Shown one piece after another: positions 1-14,900 of a stretch of DNA of 64,000 nt. Source of the DNA: Bolinopsis microptera (Eukaryota; Ctenophora; Tentaculata; Lobata; Bolinopsidae); NCBI RefSeq assembly GCF_026151205.1, contig NC_087083.1, positions 12,832,944 through 12,896,943 of the forward strand, given 5' to 3'. Numbering within the stretch: position 1 is the first letter of the stretch; every line of letters starts with the position of its first letter. The position numbers and the translations under genes were made by a program. The notes beneath the pieces are model-generated. The model made no database searches, was not told the DNA's origin, and saw only the letters and a list, made by a program, of their open reading frames with translations.

Positions 1-876
1 AGCATGTTCATTTAACTATAAAAGTAGTAAACTAGTCTAGAGTTTGTCGACCTGGTTAAATGATATTTTTGGGGCTCTAAAAGGATTGTAACCGCCTGCA
101 CGGCGCCCTGTTAGCTCTTTAACTGATTTTAAGAGTTTAACCGTTTGGGATGGGCCGTGTCTTTATATATTTTCAAGACTTTATGCTAACGGATTGCTTT
201 TTAATCTACGTTATTATACTCTAGTTTCAGTCCACAACGATCGCTTTTTTGTAACACTGATATGATTTAATTTAAAGTTCTTCAATTAATACTACTTTTA
301 GTACTTTTAACAGTATGTTCAGTGTTCACTCGTTGCTCTATAATATGTTAAGTGCTACTGAATAAGTATTACTGTACTATATTCACCCTGTTTAGTTTTT
401 AATAAATTGCCACCCGCCAAAAATGTAAAACAAATCATTACTGTACCCTTTATAATGACAAATTGACAAATTTATAACTAGATGCAATTTTTTCACAAAA
501 TTTAGTTATGATTATTTCCCCCAAGCATATTAAGAACATTGTCAACATTTTGTATAGTCCACTTAATTAATCTTAATTATGTGTTTCACTGCAATTAATT
601 AGAGGAACGTATCATATACGTATAATATACAATATTATTGTGGAAACTCTAATGAAATGTGTTAACACATGAATGAGGAAATTGTTTCAATTATATTTTA
701 AATCATGAAGTTGCAGCACGACATGATAGAGAATTAAATGAATTTTAACTTTTAAATCAAGTTCAATATTTCTCTAATTAACACGCACATTACTCTAATT
801 GATTACCTACTTTGTAGATAGAAATCCAATGTAAGATTTAGCGTAATTAATTTCATCAATTAACTAATTAACTCAG
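1..876. other. AT-rich non-coding sequence before the first recognised exon
   Basis: No coding exon could be supported. The stretch is AT-rich with many TTAATTAA-like words and ends in an acceptor-like ctcag at 872-876. It is either an intron of the PPP1R37-like gene or its promoter and 5' region. Confidence 0.4.
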
Positions 877-2730
877 GTAGAAATGTAAGATGTAGCGTAT
901 GGGGTCCTCGTAGTGTGATGCTGCAGGATGCTGATGAAGAAGAGGATGCTAGTATCATGGAGAGCGAGGATGAGGGTAGTTACGAGCATGTCCAGGTAAT
1001 TAATTAATTAATTAATCAATTAATCACGTACAGGAACAGTGTTTAATTAGTTGTAATTAGTAATTGTGTGTAATCATGTACACGAACAATGTGTAATTAA
1101 GCAACATGTAATTCCGGTTCCTCACATTGAAATAATCACATGATTACCTACAGCTCGCTCATCGAATAATCGCGAACACGATCACGTATTTAATTAAGAT
1201 TTTGATATAATCAGGTTTAAGCCTAATCTATCCATGCATAATTAACATTGTAATCTCACGAGCACTTTTAACATTTCTAAGTAAAGCAGGGAGGGGCACT
1301 AGATTAGGCGGTAACATGATATAGGCTGTTGTGTTATAATACATGAATGTTCAGTGTACATTGTAGTACCTGTTTTGTGTACTGTAATACGATTACATTG
1401 AGTTCAACCTGAGCTTAGATTACTGATGGCTTCATTTTATGCGGGCAGTTTTTGCAGTTGTTGCGCTCGGCTTCGCCTCACATGAAATGGATTACTTACA
1501 ATTTTATACAGTCTTAATTACAGTCTTAATTAAATAAAATATCATTGTTCTATAATACCAGAATTTATGATAATTTAGAATGTTTCTTAGATTAAACTAG
1601 AATAGCTGAGGGAATTAACCTGGGAACTAATTAATTAACTAATTAATTTATTAACCTGGGACTTGTCTTAGAATCCAGTAGAAGAAGAAAAGAAACAAGA
1701 GAGGAGAGGGCCTGCAATAAAGGGGATACTAAAGAGAAATGTAGCTACCGAGGGGGAGACCGGGAGGAATGTTACCTTCAGAACAGTGTTAGCAGATTAC
1801 GTGGAGCCTGTACCTGTTAATGTTATTGATGGTATGTAATATCCGCATAGGGACATTATTTATTAGTCGCATTGTTGTAATGTTTCTGTGGTAAAATTTG
1901 TCGGGTTCCCGTTTTTTAATAAACGGGAAACACTACAAACATTATTGATTTTAGGTCAGCTGATTATTGGTTTGAATCTTCAATTTACTATCTAGGTTTT
2001 TACATTTTGTAGGTATTTGTTAAGAAACAACCGATAATTAACAAAAAATTACAATCCGTGTTAGCCTATTAAAATATTTAGTACTTTACTGCTGTTTAGA
2101 TCTTACAATTATTGTTTTGTTCGATTACCGCACAAATAGAAGTGATCACCAGCAATTACAACACTGCTCTCACACCGTCAGGGCGGTAATTGGCTAATTA
2201 TAAAATTATGTAATCAATTAATTCAAAACTTGATTCAATGTAACAAGTTTCTTCACCAGATGAGGAGTATGCTAACGTCCTGGACTCCTACAAACAACTT
2301 TGCGCCAAACTCAGGGTCAGACCTTGTCAGAAGCTAGTGGATCAGTTGGAGGGACTGCGGGATAGTACCCTAAAACTTGATACTATCGATCTCAAAGGTA
2401 AGGAAAGTGCGAGACAGTCTCTGCTTGACTACCGTTCCACGGTTAACTTTAAAATAACCAGCTAAACCAGGTCAACCAGTCTTCAATGACCCAAGATAGC
2501 CATCTTTCTCATAAAGTTGTTAATTAAATAACGCAGGCTTTGTCAACTCTGCTGTATATGACTTGATTTCATTTTTTAATCGCTGCGCAAAAAACAAACT
2601 CATACGCGGTATTAAGACATAATATTTGTTTATAAAATCTGAACTGATATAAAGTCCATAATCTTGGTATTTCAACACTAAGTCTCGCTTGAATGACTTA
2701 AATGTACATCTTTGTTGGGTATATTTTAAG

Positions 2731-2761
<31 letters not shown>

Positions 2762-5700
2762 AATGGATATTTTTTTGTGAAACTTGTTTCTCGAGATAGC
2801 AGTTGACCAACAAACTAGGACCAGTGACCAAACTTTTGAGGGGGTCCCGGACCCCAACCGCCAAACGGTGCCCGCGGGGCAGCCACGCCCATATCTGGTC
2901 CAAATTAGGCCCAATTTAGCCAAATACCCTGAACATGCCCAAAACCCAAATTTTAGGTGCTCTACTTGTAGCTAGTGGTCTCCTAAACTCGTATATGAAA
3001 TTTCATCAAGATTGGACAAAAAATGACTGAGTTATGAGCCAAAAACTATATGCCCATATTTGGGCATACGCACCAAATTTGGTAGATTTCGTCCCATAAA
3101 TTGGTCAAATATCAATATTTTTCATCGAAACTTACTTTATATGAAAGGTAGGCCTAAACTACATATTCTCTGTAAGTTATAGCTTTATATCTGTTTAAAT
3201 GTGGATACTAAGGCGAAAAGACCACAAAAAATGAACTAAATTGCCCATATCTTGGTTCGCGATATTCGCGGAATTGATTTCATTAAAATTGTAACAACTC
3301 AATCAGTTTTCAAAATTTTTCCATGAAATTTTCGGAATCGACTCGAAATCGCATTTCCACCTTAGTTTGAGAACAGATTTTTGATTTAGGCCTCCAAAAA
3401 AATTTGGCGGCCAAATTCCAAAATTTTCCCGGAAAAATTCAGAATTTGGCCGCCAAATTTTTTTGGAGGCCTAAATCAAAAATCTGTTCTCAAACTAAGG
3501 TGGAAATGCGATTTCGAGTCGATTCCGAAAATTTCATGGAAAAATTTTGAAAACTGATTGAGTTGTTACAATTTTAATGAGATCGATTCCGCGAATATCG
3601 CGAACCAAGATATGGGCAATTTAGTTCATTTTTTGTGGTCTTTTCGCCTTAGTTTCCACATTTAAACAGATATAAAGCTATAACTTACAGAGAATATGTA
3701 GTTTAGGCCTACCTTTCATATAAAGTAAGTTTCGATGAAAAATATTGATATCTGACCAATTTATGGGACGAAATCTACCAAATTTGGTGCGTATGCCCAA
3801 ATATGGGCATATAGTTTTTGGCTCATAACTCAGTCATTTTTTGTCCAATCTTGATGAAATTTCATATACGAGTTTAGGAGACCACTAGCTACAAGTAGAG
3901 CACCTAAAATTTGGGTTTTGGGCATGTTCAGGGTATTTGGCTAAATTGGGCCTAATTTGGACCAGATATGGGCGTGGCTGCCCCGCGGGCACCGTTTGGC
4001 GGTTGGGGTCTGGGACCCCCTCAAAAGTTTGGTCACTGGTCCTAGTTTGTTGGTCAACTGCTATCTCGAAAACAAGTTTCACAAAAAAATATCCATTGGC
4101 CCCCCCCCCTTAATGTCGAAGCGTGTAATAAATGTTAGAATTTATTTATTTATTTTATTTATCTAACAGTGTTTATCTTCAGGAACCAGACTTGACCCCG
4201 CACACTGTGAAGCGCTGGAGGCGGTGCTAAGAGTGCTACGAGCTCAGACCCTCAACATTGAACAGACACAGCTTGATGATGACGTAAGTGTTCCGATAGA
4301 TTTGTTAACTCGTTTTTAAGCTTTTCAGGGCACACGACTGAAAATCTCTGGCCCAATACATTTACACACAGTCACAAGCGCTGAACTTTGACCGGTTATA
4401 AATTCGGCTAGAAATAATATTTATCCATAGGACCAAAAAGAGAATTTTCATCATGAAGAAATTGAATACCAATAAAACCTCATTAGTAGTATTAGCCAAT
4501 AATTACCTGTAAAACTTAAACTACAATATAACTCTATAAATCATATACTATATATATATATAGTATATATATTATATCACAACTTAATTAATGGCTAAAT
4601 AACCAATGAAAACCCGCGAAACGCCCTCTCAAGTCTCAATAACCAATGAAAACCCGCGAAACGCCCTCTCAAGTCTCAACCATGATTAAAATGACTGTCC
4701 TCTAGTTCCCAGCTACTTTACCTCCTGCACACCATTATCCTGACTGTACAGCAGTTGAGAAGGACTTTATAGGTATCTAGTTACAAATATTCAACATTAT
4801 GCAAATATGTGACCTGCAAATATTGCAATGTTACCATGGTTTGAGGGACTGTATGTATGTGCTCATACCAAGCACTAGTATAATTGGGGTATTATGGGGT
4901 ACTTTAGGGAATGCCTTAGTGGATTTTGGAAATCCCCCATAATAGAGGCCCCCATAATACCCCTAATTCTAAGTACCCCAAAATACCCCTTGGCTTGTCC
5001 CCTATAATCACAGACTACTGTCACTGAGGGTTTAATGTTAAATACACGATACTTTTCTGCGTAGGTCGTAGTGGAGTACCACTACTAGTGGAGTAGTGGG
5101 CCGGGGTCGTAGTGAGTACTATAATAATGCACTGATTTTTAGTTTTATTATAGTTTAGTGGCCTCCAGTGTAGCTAGTATCTAGATAGCCCTCTATTACC
5201 AGTGTTACCAGTTTTGCGTGTCTAAGTATGATAATTGTATGATTATTTCCCTAATATAGGAATCGTACCCTGATTATCCCTCGAGCTCTATTCTTTGGAA
5301 TCATGCAATTAAATTTAAATATCAATAGGTATTAGGTATTGTGGCTAAGTTTCATATAACAAATTAAATCGATCGTAATATGGCTTCGTTTGATAGGACA
5401 AAGAGGTTGGCACCAACGTAAATTTCGTGTGAATTATGGTGGATGTATGGAATAAGATATCTATTCTATCAGAAACCAAGCTTTTGTTCTTCATAAATCT
5501 GACCAACCTTACAATTTATTCTTATAAATTACAGTCGACATATTTCTGATCGTGGGAGTTTCCATTCCGACGGAGCACCATCAAAGAGATGTATAACTTC
5601 ACAGTTAACACTTCAAAGTGAAACAAAACAGAGCATATTTGCTGTGTAGTACTACTCAAATGTTTCAATCGTATCCACAGGATATGACAGAAAATTAAAT

Positions 5701-8700
5701 TGCTGAAGTAAATGATGCTGAATATTTGCAATGTATGACTGTTTACTACTTTATTACTATTATTATTTACTACTATGCTCAATACATACAAATTATAATT
5801 GACATATCTTATGAGAGTATAAAACACATTTGAATTTGATGAATTAATTGTTTTTTGGACAACGGAATAAATAACTCATAACTCATGATATATAATCAAT
5901 GATAATAAGATGTGTAGAAACTGATACTTTTCAACTGACATACTTTTCAACTGTGCCAGTATAACATAGCTATAATGTTTATTATTTGTATTGAATACAC
6001 ACGTACAGTGGGATATATTTGTTTTATAACACCAGCCAAATGTTGCTAATTAATAAAGGTTTGGCTCCTCACTATTTAATTGGAGCAGCAATTACCGCGT
6101 ATTAATTTCCCATGATAACATGTTGTTATATCTGAATCTAGCTTACCGTGTCACAGGGAAAGATGTGGCGTATTCTTAAGGGGGCCGGGGGGGAGGGGGG
6201 TCTTCATCAAAATTCTCTCGAAATCGACTTTATAGTTGTTTCTAATAGAGGGGAGTGATATCTATCAGCTGCTTTTGGTCCCATGGAAAAATATTGTTCC
6301 TAGCCGAAATTATCGCTGGTCAAAGGTCAGCGCTTATATGTAATTGTATTGCGCGAGCGATTTCCAATCGCTTGTTCTGAAAATCGAGTCTAAAAATCTA
6401 TCTTCTCCTACATTTTTTGAGCAATCACCCTCAAACTTTCAGGATATGTTCTTAGGATCAGTTAGAAGAGAACTCTAGAGCCAGAATTTTGAGATAGGCC
6501 TTAAAAGATTTTTAATTTGATTTTGAAATTCTTAGTGGACTTGATTTTTAGAGGTCCAAGAATTTTAAAATCAAATTAAAAATCTTTTAAGGCCTATCTC
6601 AAAATTCTGGCTCTAGAGTTCTCTTCTAACTGATCCTAAGAACATATCCTGAAAGTTTGAGGGTGATTGCTCAAAAAATGTAGGAGAAGATAGATTTTTA
6701 GACTCGATTTTCAGAACGCGCGATTGAAAATCGCTCGCGCAATACAATTACACATAAGCGCTGACCTATGACCAGCGATAATTTCGGCTAGGAACAATAT
6801 TTTTCCATGGGACCAAAAGCAGCTCTGATAGATATCACTCCCCTCTATCAGAAACAACTATAAAGTCGATTTCGAGAGAATTTTGATGAAGACCCCCCGG
6901 CCCCCCGGGGAAATATTAGGGGCTTCGTAGGAGAGCATAAGGAATTCTCGTTAATAGTCTAGAAAAAGTCTAGAAAAAGTCTCAATAATCTGTCTCTTCT
7001 CAGCTTTACCAGCCTTCCGTGTAAGCTACTCGATTTTTGTCAACATGGATTCGTTTCTAGTAATAATATTTTCAGCAGACAAACATTGCCTTATTTGGTA
7101 TTATTATCAAATTTAAACATTTTAGATGTGAAAAGATAAAAATAAATATACCATTCTTGCCCTCCGCCCGACCCTGTGCTGGCTATGATGTATATATAAT
7201 TATGGACCAACTATATATATATTTTATATATAAAATAAAAAACTAAATTATAACTCACCTCATGAGAAGCGTGCTATAAATTGATCCATGTCAGATATGT
7301 ACATCATTAGTATCATGTAGATAAAAATAACGATTTAAGATAATAGATATTATCATGTACAGTGTACACGAAACTGACAAACTATTTTAGTTATAAACAG
7401 TGTAAGATCTTTTTCCATTTAGTTGAAATGTTCTGACTTCATTGATTTACCCGAGCATGAATTGTCAGCCCTGATATTTATGTCAATTTGCAGGTTATTT
7501 GGATTAAACATACTAAGTACCTATATGTTTAATCTTAATTAAACTTAAATCTATTATTACGATCATGTTAGTGAAACTAGAATAACTAAAATAACTAAAA
7601 TAATCAAAATAACTAAAACAACTTAAATAACTTAAATAACTCAAATAGCTAAAATAACTTGCCACCCAGGGTGCTATCTCAGTGTTTGAGATGATAGAGT
7701 ACTACGAGCCTGTTACGAGACTCATAGTAGCCAATAATGTTAGATTAGGAGTACGTGCCTGGCTCGCCCTCGCAAGACTCCTCAAACGGGTGATTATTAA
7801 GTTATTTGTCTGTTTGTGTGTTATTTCAGGCTGTCCAGACCCTCCTACTTTTCTTCATTTTAAGCAACGCATCAAATATTTCACTCCGTCTTTTATTTTC
7901 ACTTTGTTTTTCAGTTTCTCTTTTAAAAGTTTCACTTTCTCTTTTAACAGTTTCACTTTATCTTTTAACAGTTTCACTTTCTCTTTTAACAGTTTCACTT
8001 TCTCTTTCAGTTTCACTTTCTCTTTCAGTTTCACTTTCTCTTTTAACAGTTTCACTTTCTCTTTTAACAGTTTCACTTTCTCTTTTAACAGTTTCACTTT
8101 CTCTTTTAACAGTTTCACTTTCTCTTTTAACAGTTTCACTTTCTCTTTTAACAGTTTCACTTTCTCTTTTAACAGTTTCACTTTCTCTTTTAACAGTTTC
8201 ACTTTCTCTTTTAACAGTTTCACTTTCTCTTTTAACAGTTTCACTTTCTCTTTTAACAGTTTCACTTTCTCTTTTAACAGTTTCACTTTCTCTTTTAACA
8301 GTTTCACTTTCTCTTTCAGTTTCACTTTCTCTTTCAGTTTCACTTTCTCTTTCAGTTTCACTTTCTCTTTCAGTTCAATTTCCTTTTCTTTTTACTTCTT
8401 TTCATTTAAAACCGGTTGGAGTACCTAATAGAAGAACATAAACTTGACGGAGTAAAAATGCCTTTTAATGTGCGAGTACTAAAAGTTGAACGGGGTTTTT
8501 TCCCCTGTACTCCCCCCTCGAGGAAAAACATTAGGGGTATTTCTCCCAGGAACAAGGAAAATTCTACAATTTCAAATAACGACACATCTTCAACTCCTGT
8601 TATTGTGTTATTTTTTTTGGGAGAAATGGGAAATTACCCACTTTTCCTCGTTAAAAGATTTAAAACAAAAACATTTGCCCCCCTTTTACCAAACCTTTTA

Positions 8701-11614
8701 AAAATTGACGCTTTTTTTGGGATTTTGCTAATAAGGGGGTTCACTAAGGAGGATTACTGTTTTTGGGCCATGTTTTCGATTTGGTGGAATTATACAATTT
8801 TTTGGATGCAATTTTTGCCCCGATTACAGAGGGCTAAAGCGTATTATTGGGGTTTTTTCCCTTTAGAGATCCTCTAACCCAAGGGAAAAAAAAGGAAAAA
8901 TTTTACTAAACAAAAACGAAATTTGAACATTTTAAATTTGGCTTCACAACTTTTTCCCGGATCTAAAACCCTTTACTTGGCCTTATAGCTGTAAACGGAA
9001 ACAAAAAAATTTTTAAATGCAAATTCATTAGTTTTGTACATTAGAAAAACGAAAAATCCTTTGGAAAAACGTTCATTTTTTTAAAAATATTTAAAATATA
9101 AGGGTGACTTATTAAAAGCAAGTGTTTCTTGTCACACAATAAATAACACAAACCCTTTTTGATGGTTTAGGATAATCTCTCTCCTTTTCCCTAACTTATT
9201 ACAAAAGTATCTAAACTGTGAAAATACCCTTAAAAGGCCCGGCCAAAAGGGTTACATTTCACATTTTAAAAACATGTGACAAAGAAATAAAGGCCCCTTG
9301 CTTGCCGATTTTTGACCCAAAAAATTTTGGTGTTTTTGTTTGGATGGGTAAATTAACCACCTAATTTTTTACACTTTTTTTTTGATGGTGCACATTTTTA
9401 TCTGCAAATTTTAAAAAAAAAGGGGAAACAAATTTTTAAACCCTGAAAGAATGTGATAATGGATTTTTAAATGGCCTATTGCTAGAATTGTTTTTATACA
9501 TAAATCGTAAGGAATTTTTAAAAAACACAGAAGCACAAACAATTTTTATTTTTTTCCCAAAAACGATAAAATTAAATTGAAAATTAACAAAATGAATACC
9601 ACTTAAATTTTAAATTACAAAACATTCAAACAACATGCAAACCGACCAGTAAACATTAATAAATTAAAAATTGGGGGTATAGTTAAAAATAACATGCAAA
9701 TTAAAATACCCAACATGGTCAAAAAAGGGAAATTTTTTTCACAAAAAAATTATTATAACTCTGTACCCTTCCAAAATAACTATTTTTATCGAAATTTTTG
9801 TGAAAAATAAAACATAGATTCTAAAGAGGAAAGTTTTCAAAATTTCAAAATGTTTTTTTGTCCAAATCAATTATTAAAAAGTTATAAGTCTATTTAACCA
9901 CTTTTCTTTTTAGGGTCAAATAAAGGAATGCTTTTCCTAATTTATTCCAATTTTTAACCCTTATTGTTTTTATTGGGGCCCCGGGTTAAATTTTTGTCAA
10001 TTTTTCAGTGTTTTTTTGACAAATTAAAATCTAAAATTGTTAAATTTGAGCTCTATTCTGAACAATATCTACCAAAACCGTTTCGAAAGAAATTAATTCC
10101 AAATTTAAAGTTATAACTTCAAATGGGGAAACTTTTTTTATTTGCAACATTATAAAATTTTAGGAAAATCGCAACACATTAAATTTTTTTGGGTTGGGTT
10201 TTTAAATTTAGGATAAAGCACCATCAATTTTTTACACCATCGAAATTGGGGGCGGAAAAAGTTAATTTGCCCACATTTTAGTGACTTTAAAAAATTTAAG
10301 AATTGTTAAACTGACTCGATGTTGGGGACATTTTTCTACCTCGTTCTGAAAAAAAGTAAAAATCTAAACAGAAATAACCAAAATGGGGGGGAAGCAGTTA
10401 CGCAACAAAAAAGGGGAAAAAAGCCCATTTCCTAAACTTGTTTTTAAACCAAATTTTTCGTACATTTTTGGGGGGTAAACCCGACCCCCAAAAAAAACAA
10501 GAAACCCGCCCAAACCAAAATCAAAATAAAACCCCAAAAAAAAAAACAGAAAAAACCCTTCCCATCCAAAGGGAACAACACCCAAAGGGGCCTTTTTTTT
10601 TGGGGGCTGAATGGATCCGACGGGGCCCCAAAACAAAAAAAGGGGGGGGGGAAACCCCACGAAAATAAGGAGGACGAGGGAAAAAGACCTAAAATGTCGT
10701 AACCCAGACCGGCCCTAAACCAATTTTTTTCCCCCAAATTTGAGTTCCCACATATCGCCGGAAGAAAATTGCCTGCGTTCCGCCCTTTGCGAAACAAGGG
10801 GGCCCCACAACCTTTTTTTCGAATGAAGGGGAGGGGGGTTTGGAAAGCAGAACCCCCAGGAATAATGCTTTTCCCTCGCAAAAAGGGGCTTTAAATTTTT
10901 TACCTACCTAAACCAAAAGGGGGCGGTCCAACAAAAAAAAAAGGGGGAGACAAATAAATCAAAGGCGGAGATTTTCCCTTTAGTCCCAAAAAGAAAAGGG
11001 GGGGGGGAGGCTAATTTCAACAACTAAATTTTTTAAGTAAAGGACCAAACCTTAAATTTTATTAAAAACCATGGGGGGGTCGTTTAAATTTTTAACAGTT
11101 CTTTTGTACGGTCGTTTTAAAAGCGATTAAAGTAGACCCTAAAAAGGGGGCCCAAACACTAAAAAAAAGTTAAAAAAGGGGGTTGTAAAGGGGGACCCCC
11201 TGGCCTTTAAAAAAAATTCTGGGGGTTAAAAAACCAAAGGGCCGGGGGAAAGAAACATGAAGTTAAACAAACTGCAAACCGAAAATAATTTAAATGAAAA
11301 GTAACGCTAAATAAACAAAAACGAAAAAGCAACGCCATAAACTTTTTGGGGGGCGAAAAAAAATTTAAAGGACTTGTTTTTGGGGGACCAAAAGGGAACC
11401 CGAGGCGCTAAGGGGGGGGGGCCCTCCCTTTAAAAGGATATGGTTTACTGGACTTGTCAAAATACGGTGTTCCAGTTCTTGTTTTTTTCTTTTTTCCTGA
11501 TGGAATTTTCCTTTTTGTTTTTTTTTTCATAAAAGTTCCTCTCTCTCCTCCTCATAAAAAAGTTCCCTCCCCTCTCTCAGTCAAAAGTTCCCTCCTCTTC
11601 ATCAAAAGTTCCCC

Positions 11615-11646
<32 letters not shown>

Positions 11647-11877
11647 AAAAGTTCCCCCCTCTCTCTCAGTCAAAAGTTCCCTCTCTCTCTCTCTCTCTCA
11701 GTCAAAAGTTCCCTCTCTCTCTCTCAGTCAAAAGTTCGATCCCTCTCTCTCAGTCAAAAGTTTCCTCTCTCTCTCTCTCTCTCTCTCATCTCTCCTCCTC
11801 TCTCTCTCTCTCTCTCCTCTCTCTCCTCTCTCTCTCCTCTCTCCTCTCTCTCTCTCTCACTCTCTCTCTCTCTCCCT

Positions 11878-11949
<72 letters not shown>

Positions 11950-14900
11950 AGTCAAAAGTTCCCTCTCTCTCGTTTAATATTACATATATTATGAAACAGG
12001 GTGTATGAAAAGTCTTGCAAGGATGTACTTTTTAAAATAACTTTGTATCCACTTGTCTAAATTTCATTCTGTAAAAAGTTACTGGTAGTTCTAAGATTTA
12101 ATGACAACCTCTGAATTTTGTACGTTACTGTGACCACTGGCCACCACAATCTGTCTGCTAGCAACCGAGGTAAATTTGGGTAATATTTCTCTCTTTAAAT
12201 CGACCAAATGAAAGACCAATACCATATTCTGTAGTTTTTAGTTACTATCGCGCCAATCATATAATACGCTCCAAGATTTGACAATGAAACATCTTTTGAA
12301 CACAATGGGACTGGTGCAGTGGTGACTGGTGCAGTGGTGACTGGTGCAGTGGTGAGTGGTACACGAACACAATGGATTTTATAAGATCATCATTGCGCCA
12401 AACATCAAGCCCTAAAAGACCAACACATTTGTGAATTACTATATGAGATTTTATTAAAGGAAAATTATTCGGCTACAGGTTTACTGTTCCTGTAAGGCTG
12501 GTTTCTTCTTAGCAGAGAGGTTTATTATAGTAGACCTTCCACTGAAGCACTGAGTGTAGACTGAGGAGATATAGCTGGACGATTAAGCTGTAGCTGTTTA
12601 TCCATCGAAATGTGGTTCCGGTTTTGATGATTTTACTTTAAAGTTCGATCTGAGAAGTTACACCGCCCTAGTGTTTTCCTTAACTCGTCAAGCCGCACAT
12701 TGTTTAACCTTTAAAAGAAGCGAACATACCTGATACGAATAATTAAATTGAGTTATGTTACATACGGTTTAAACATAGACTCTATTTTGAAGTAGGACCA
12801 CTGAACTCTGGGCTTCCATGTGTACTTCGATTTCTTTCCTGGACCTATGTGGCAAGCTTGTTTCCTAAACCAAAACCAAAAGCAAACTGAACTGTCTGAT
12901 CACAGTCTGGCTTGTTACACTGCTCTTTTATTTTGTCTTCGAAAGTTAACATGAAGTAAACACGTCAATATTATATAGTATATAATAATAATATACCAGA
13001 TTTGAATTTAATGAGATAATTTTAATTAGATAATTATGACGAGCTTTCGCTGACGTTGAGTTGTTTTCATGATCACCCATTAACTAGTTAATTCAATATA
13101 ATAATACATTTCACTTCATGTATCATCGAGAGTAAAAGTACCAATTATTGGTAATACTTTAAAATCAGGCTTACACAAAAGTCAAAACATGTACATATTT
13201 GTCCGGAATGTAGAGATGTATATTACACAACATTGTGGCACTGTGCGAGGTATGTACATATCATTTCACCTGTGGTCATGTGTTCTGACTTTATCATTCT
13301 ACAAATTTTTATTTGTTAGATTTGTCAAAAATGGCGATGACCGCTACCCCCCCTCCCACAATTTGGATGTGTATAAGGGGGGGGGGGGGGGGGCCTCATG
13401 GACAAAAACAACAAGAGCCCCCCCCCCCCCCGTAATAACTATATTGTTACAATGCCTATTTTATTTATTATCCCGCATATCACATCATTTTGTATTATTG
13501 TATAATTGTATACTTATATTTTATTCATATGTTCACATGATATTATTTCACGAGATGTCCTGACAATACACATGCGTGTTAAAATACTTCTTTTGTGTGT
13601 AATACAATATTTAATACATGAAAATTCTAATATAATACTACAATAGTAATACATAATAAAATAGTACTATAATATAATCACTATAATGATACTACAAAAC
13701 TTATACTATACTACTACAATACTACTATAATACTAATATAATACTAAAATACATACTGAAATAATACTATAATACTACAATACTTATACTAGGTATACTA
13801 CTAAAATACTACTATTATAGCACCTACCCTTTATCCTCAAGTAATGGCTATGAATATTATAACTCGTAACACAGCTCCATACTATCAGTATAACACTACT
13901 CACATATCATTCTGTAAGAGCATCTTGATGACAATATGTACTCAAAACTTGACTGATATTCACTATTCAGTAACTAATTAAAATATGTAACATTTATTAT
14001 TGAGTTGGGAACTTGACCGAGGGCACAGTTTGTTCTGAGAAATTACGAAAATCTGAAAATTACCAAGAAGTGTAACTGGACTCTTTTCAATCGGACATTT
14101 CAGAGAATTTTGCTGTTATATGTTGTGCGTGCTACACAAATATTTTCTAGAAATTTGACACGTCTTGGACCTTGGTCCACGGTCCACCATCGTGCAGTTA
14201 TACAAAGACGTTGTATTTGAATACATATTTGTAATATTTAAGTACATATCGTAAATATTTGTAAACTATTTGAGCAGATCTAACCATTTATCTTGAAACT
14301 ATCTGTACACATTAATTGCATTATTAACTGTGCGTCAAAAGCTCATGTATTTACGAGGTGTCAGCTGAGAATTTAGTTGTCTTGTTCAAAATGTCTAGAT
14401 CATTGCCAAGATAAAATGGCACCTCTTACCTCTTACCTCTTACCTCTTACCTCTTACCTCTTACCTCTTACCTCTTACCTCTAACCGCTTACCTCTTACC
14501 TCTTACCTCTTACCTCTTACCTCTGTATCATTAACTATTTTACCTGTTTGATATGCGTAAAAGTGAGAAGAAAATGTAATTGTCAGTAATAAAAAGAGGC
14601 CATCTTCATTCTTCATGTGTTAAAACACTACAAAATAAAACAAGTTTGGCAATGACGTCACAGAACAAACTGAGATATATTTTACCTGTTTGTCGATCAA
14701 AACATCAAAACATTTGATGTTAGGTAATAATTAGCAGTAATAATTAGGGGCTCACTTCATGCGATGTAACAGACGTGACTAACAGTGTATTATACAGTGT
14801 ATACAGTGTATACAGTATATACTGTATACAGTGTATACAGTGTACAGTGTATATACTGTATACAGTGTATACAGTGTACAGTGTACAGACTAACAGTATA

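Noticed and set aside
2520-2975. ORFs at the left end of the foldback
   Set aside because: Pro/Gly runs come from the poly-G/C terminus, and the mirrored ORFs in the right arm are the same sequence inverted.
7682-8441. Long overlapping ORFs on both strands (Ser/Phe/Thr and Lys/Glu/Val repeats)
   Set aside because: Only the first 36 codons, up to the donor at 7790, are exon. The rest is a 21-bp minisatellite whose length is a multiple of three, so frames stay open by arithmetic.
8416-10881. Several ORFs of 70-150 codons
   Set aside because: They lie in the homopolymer-rich segment and read as Phe/Lys/Gly/Pro strings, with no domain.
11454-12008. 184-codon Ser/Leu ORF
   Set aside because: It is translation of a CT microsatellite.
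13189-13563. 124-codon ORF
   Set aside because: It crosses opposed G- and C-runs, giving poly-Gly and poly-Pro, and has no homology signal.
14421-14524. Heptamer array as an interstitial telomere
   Set aside because: (TTACCTC)n does not match known animal telomere repeats (TTAGGG/TTAGGC types).
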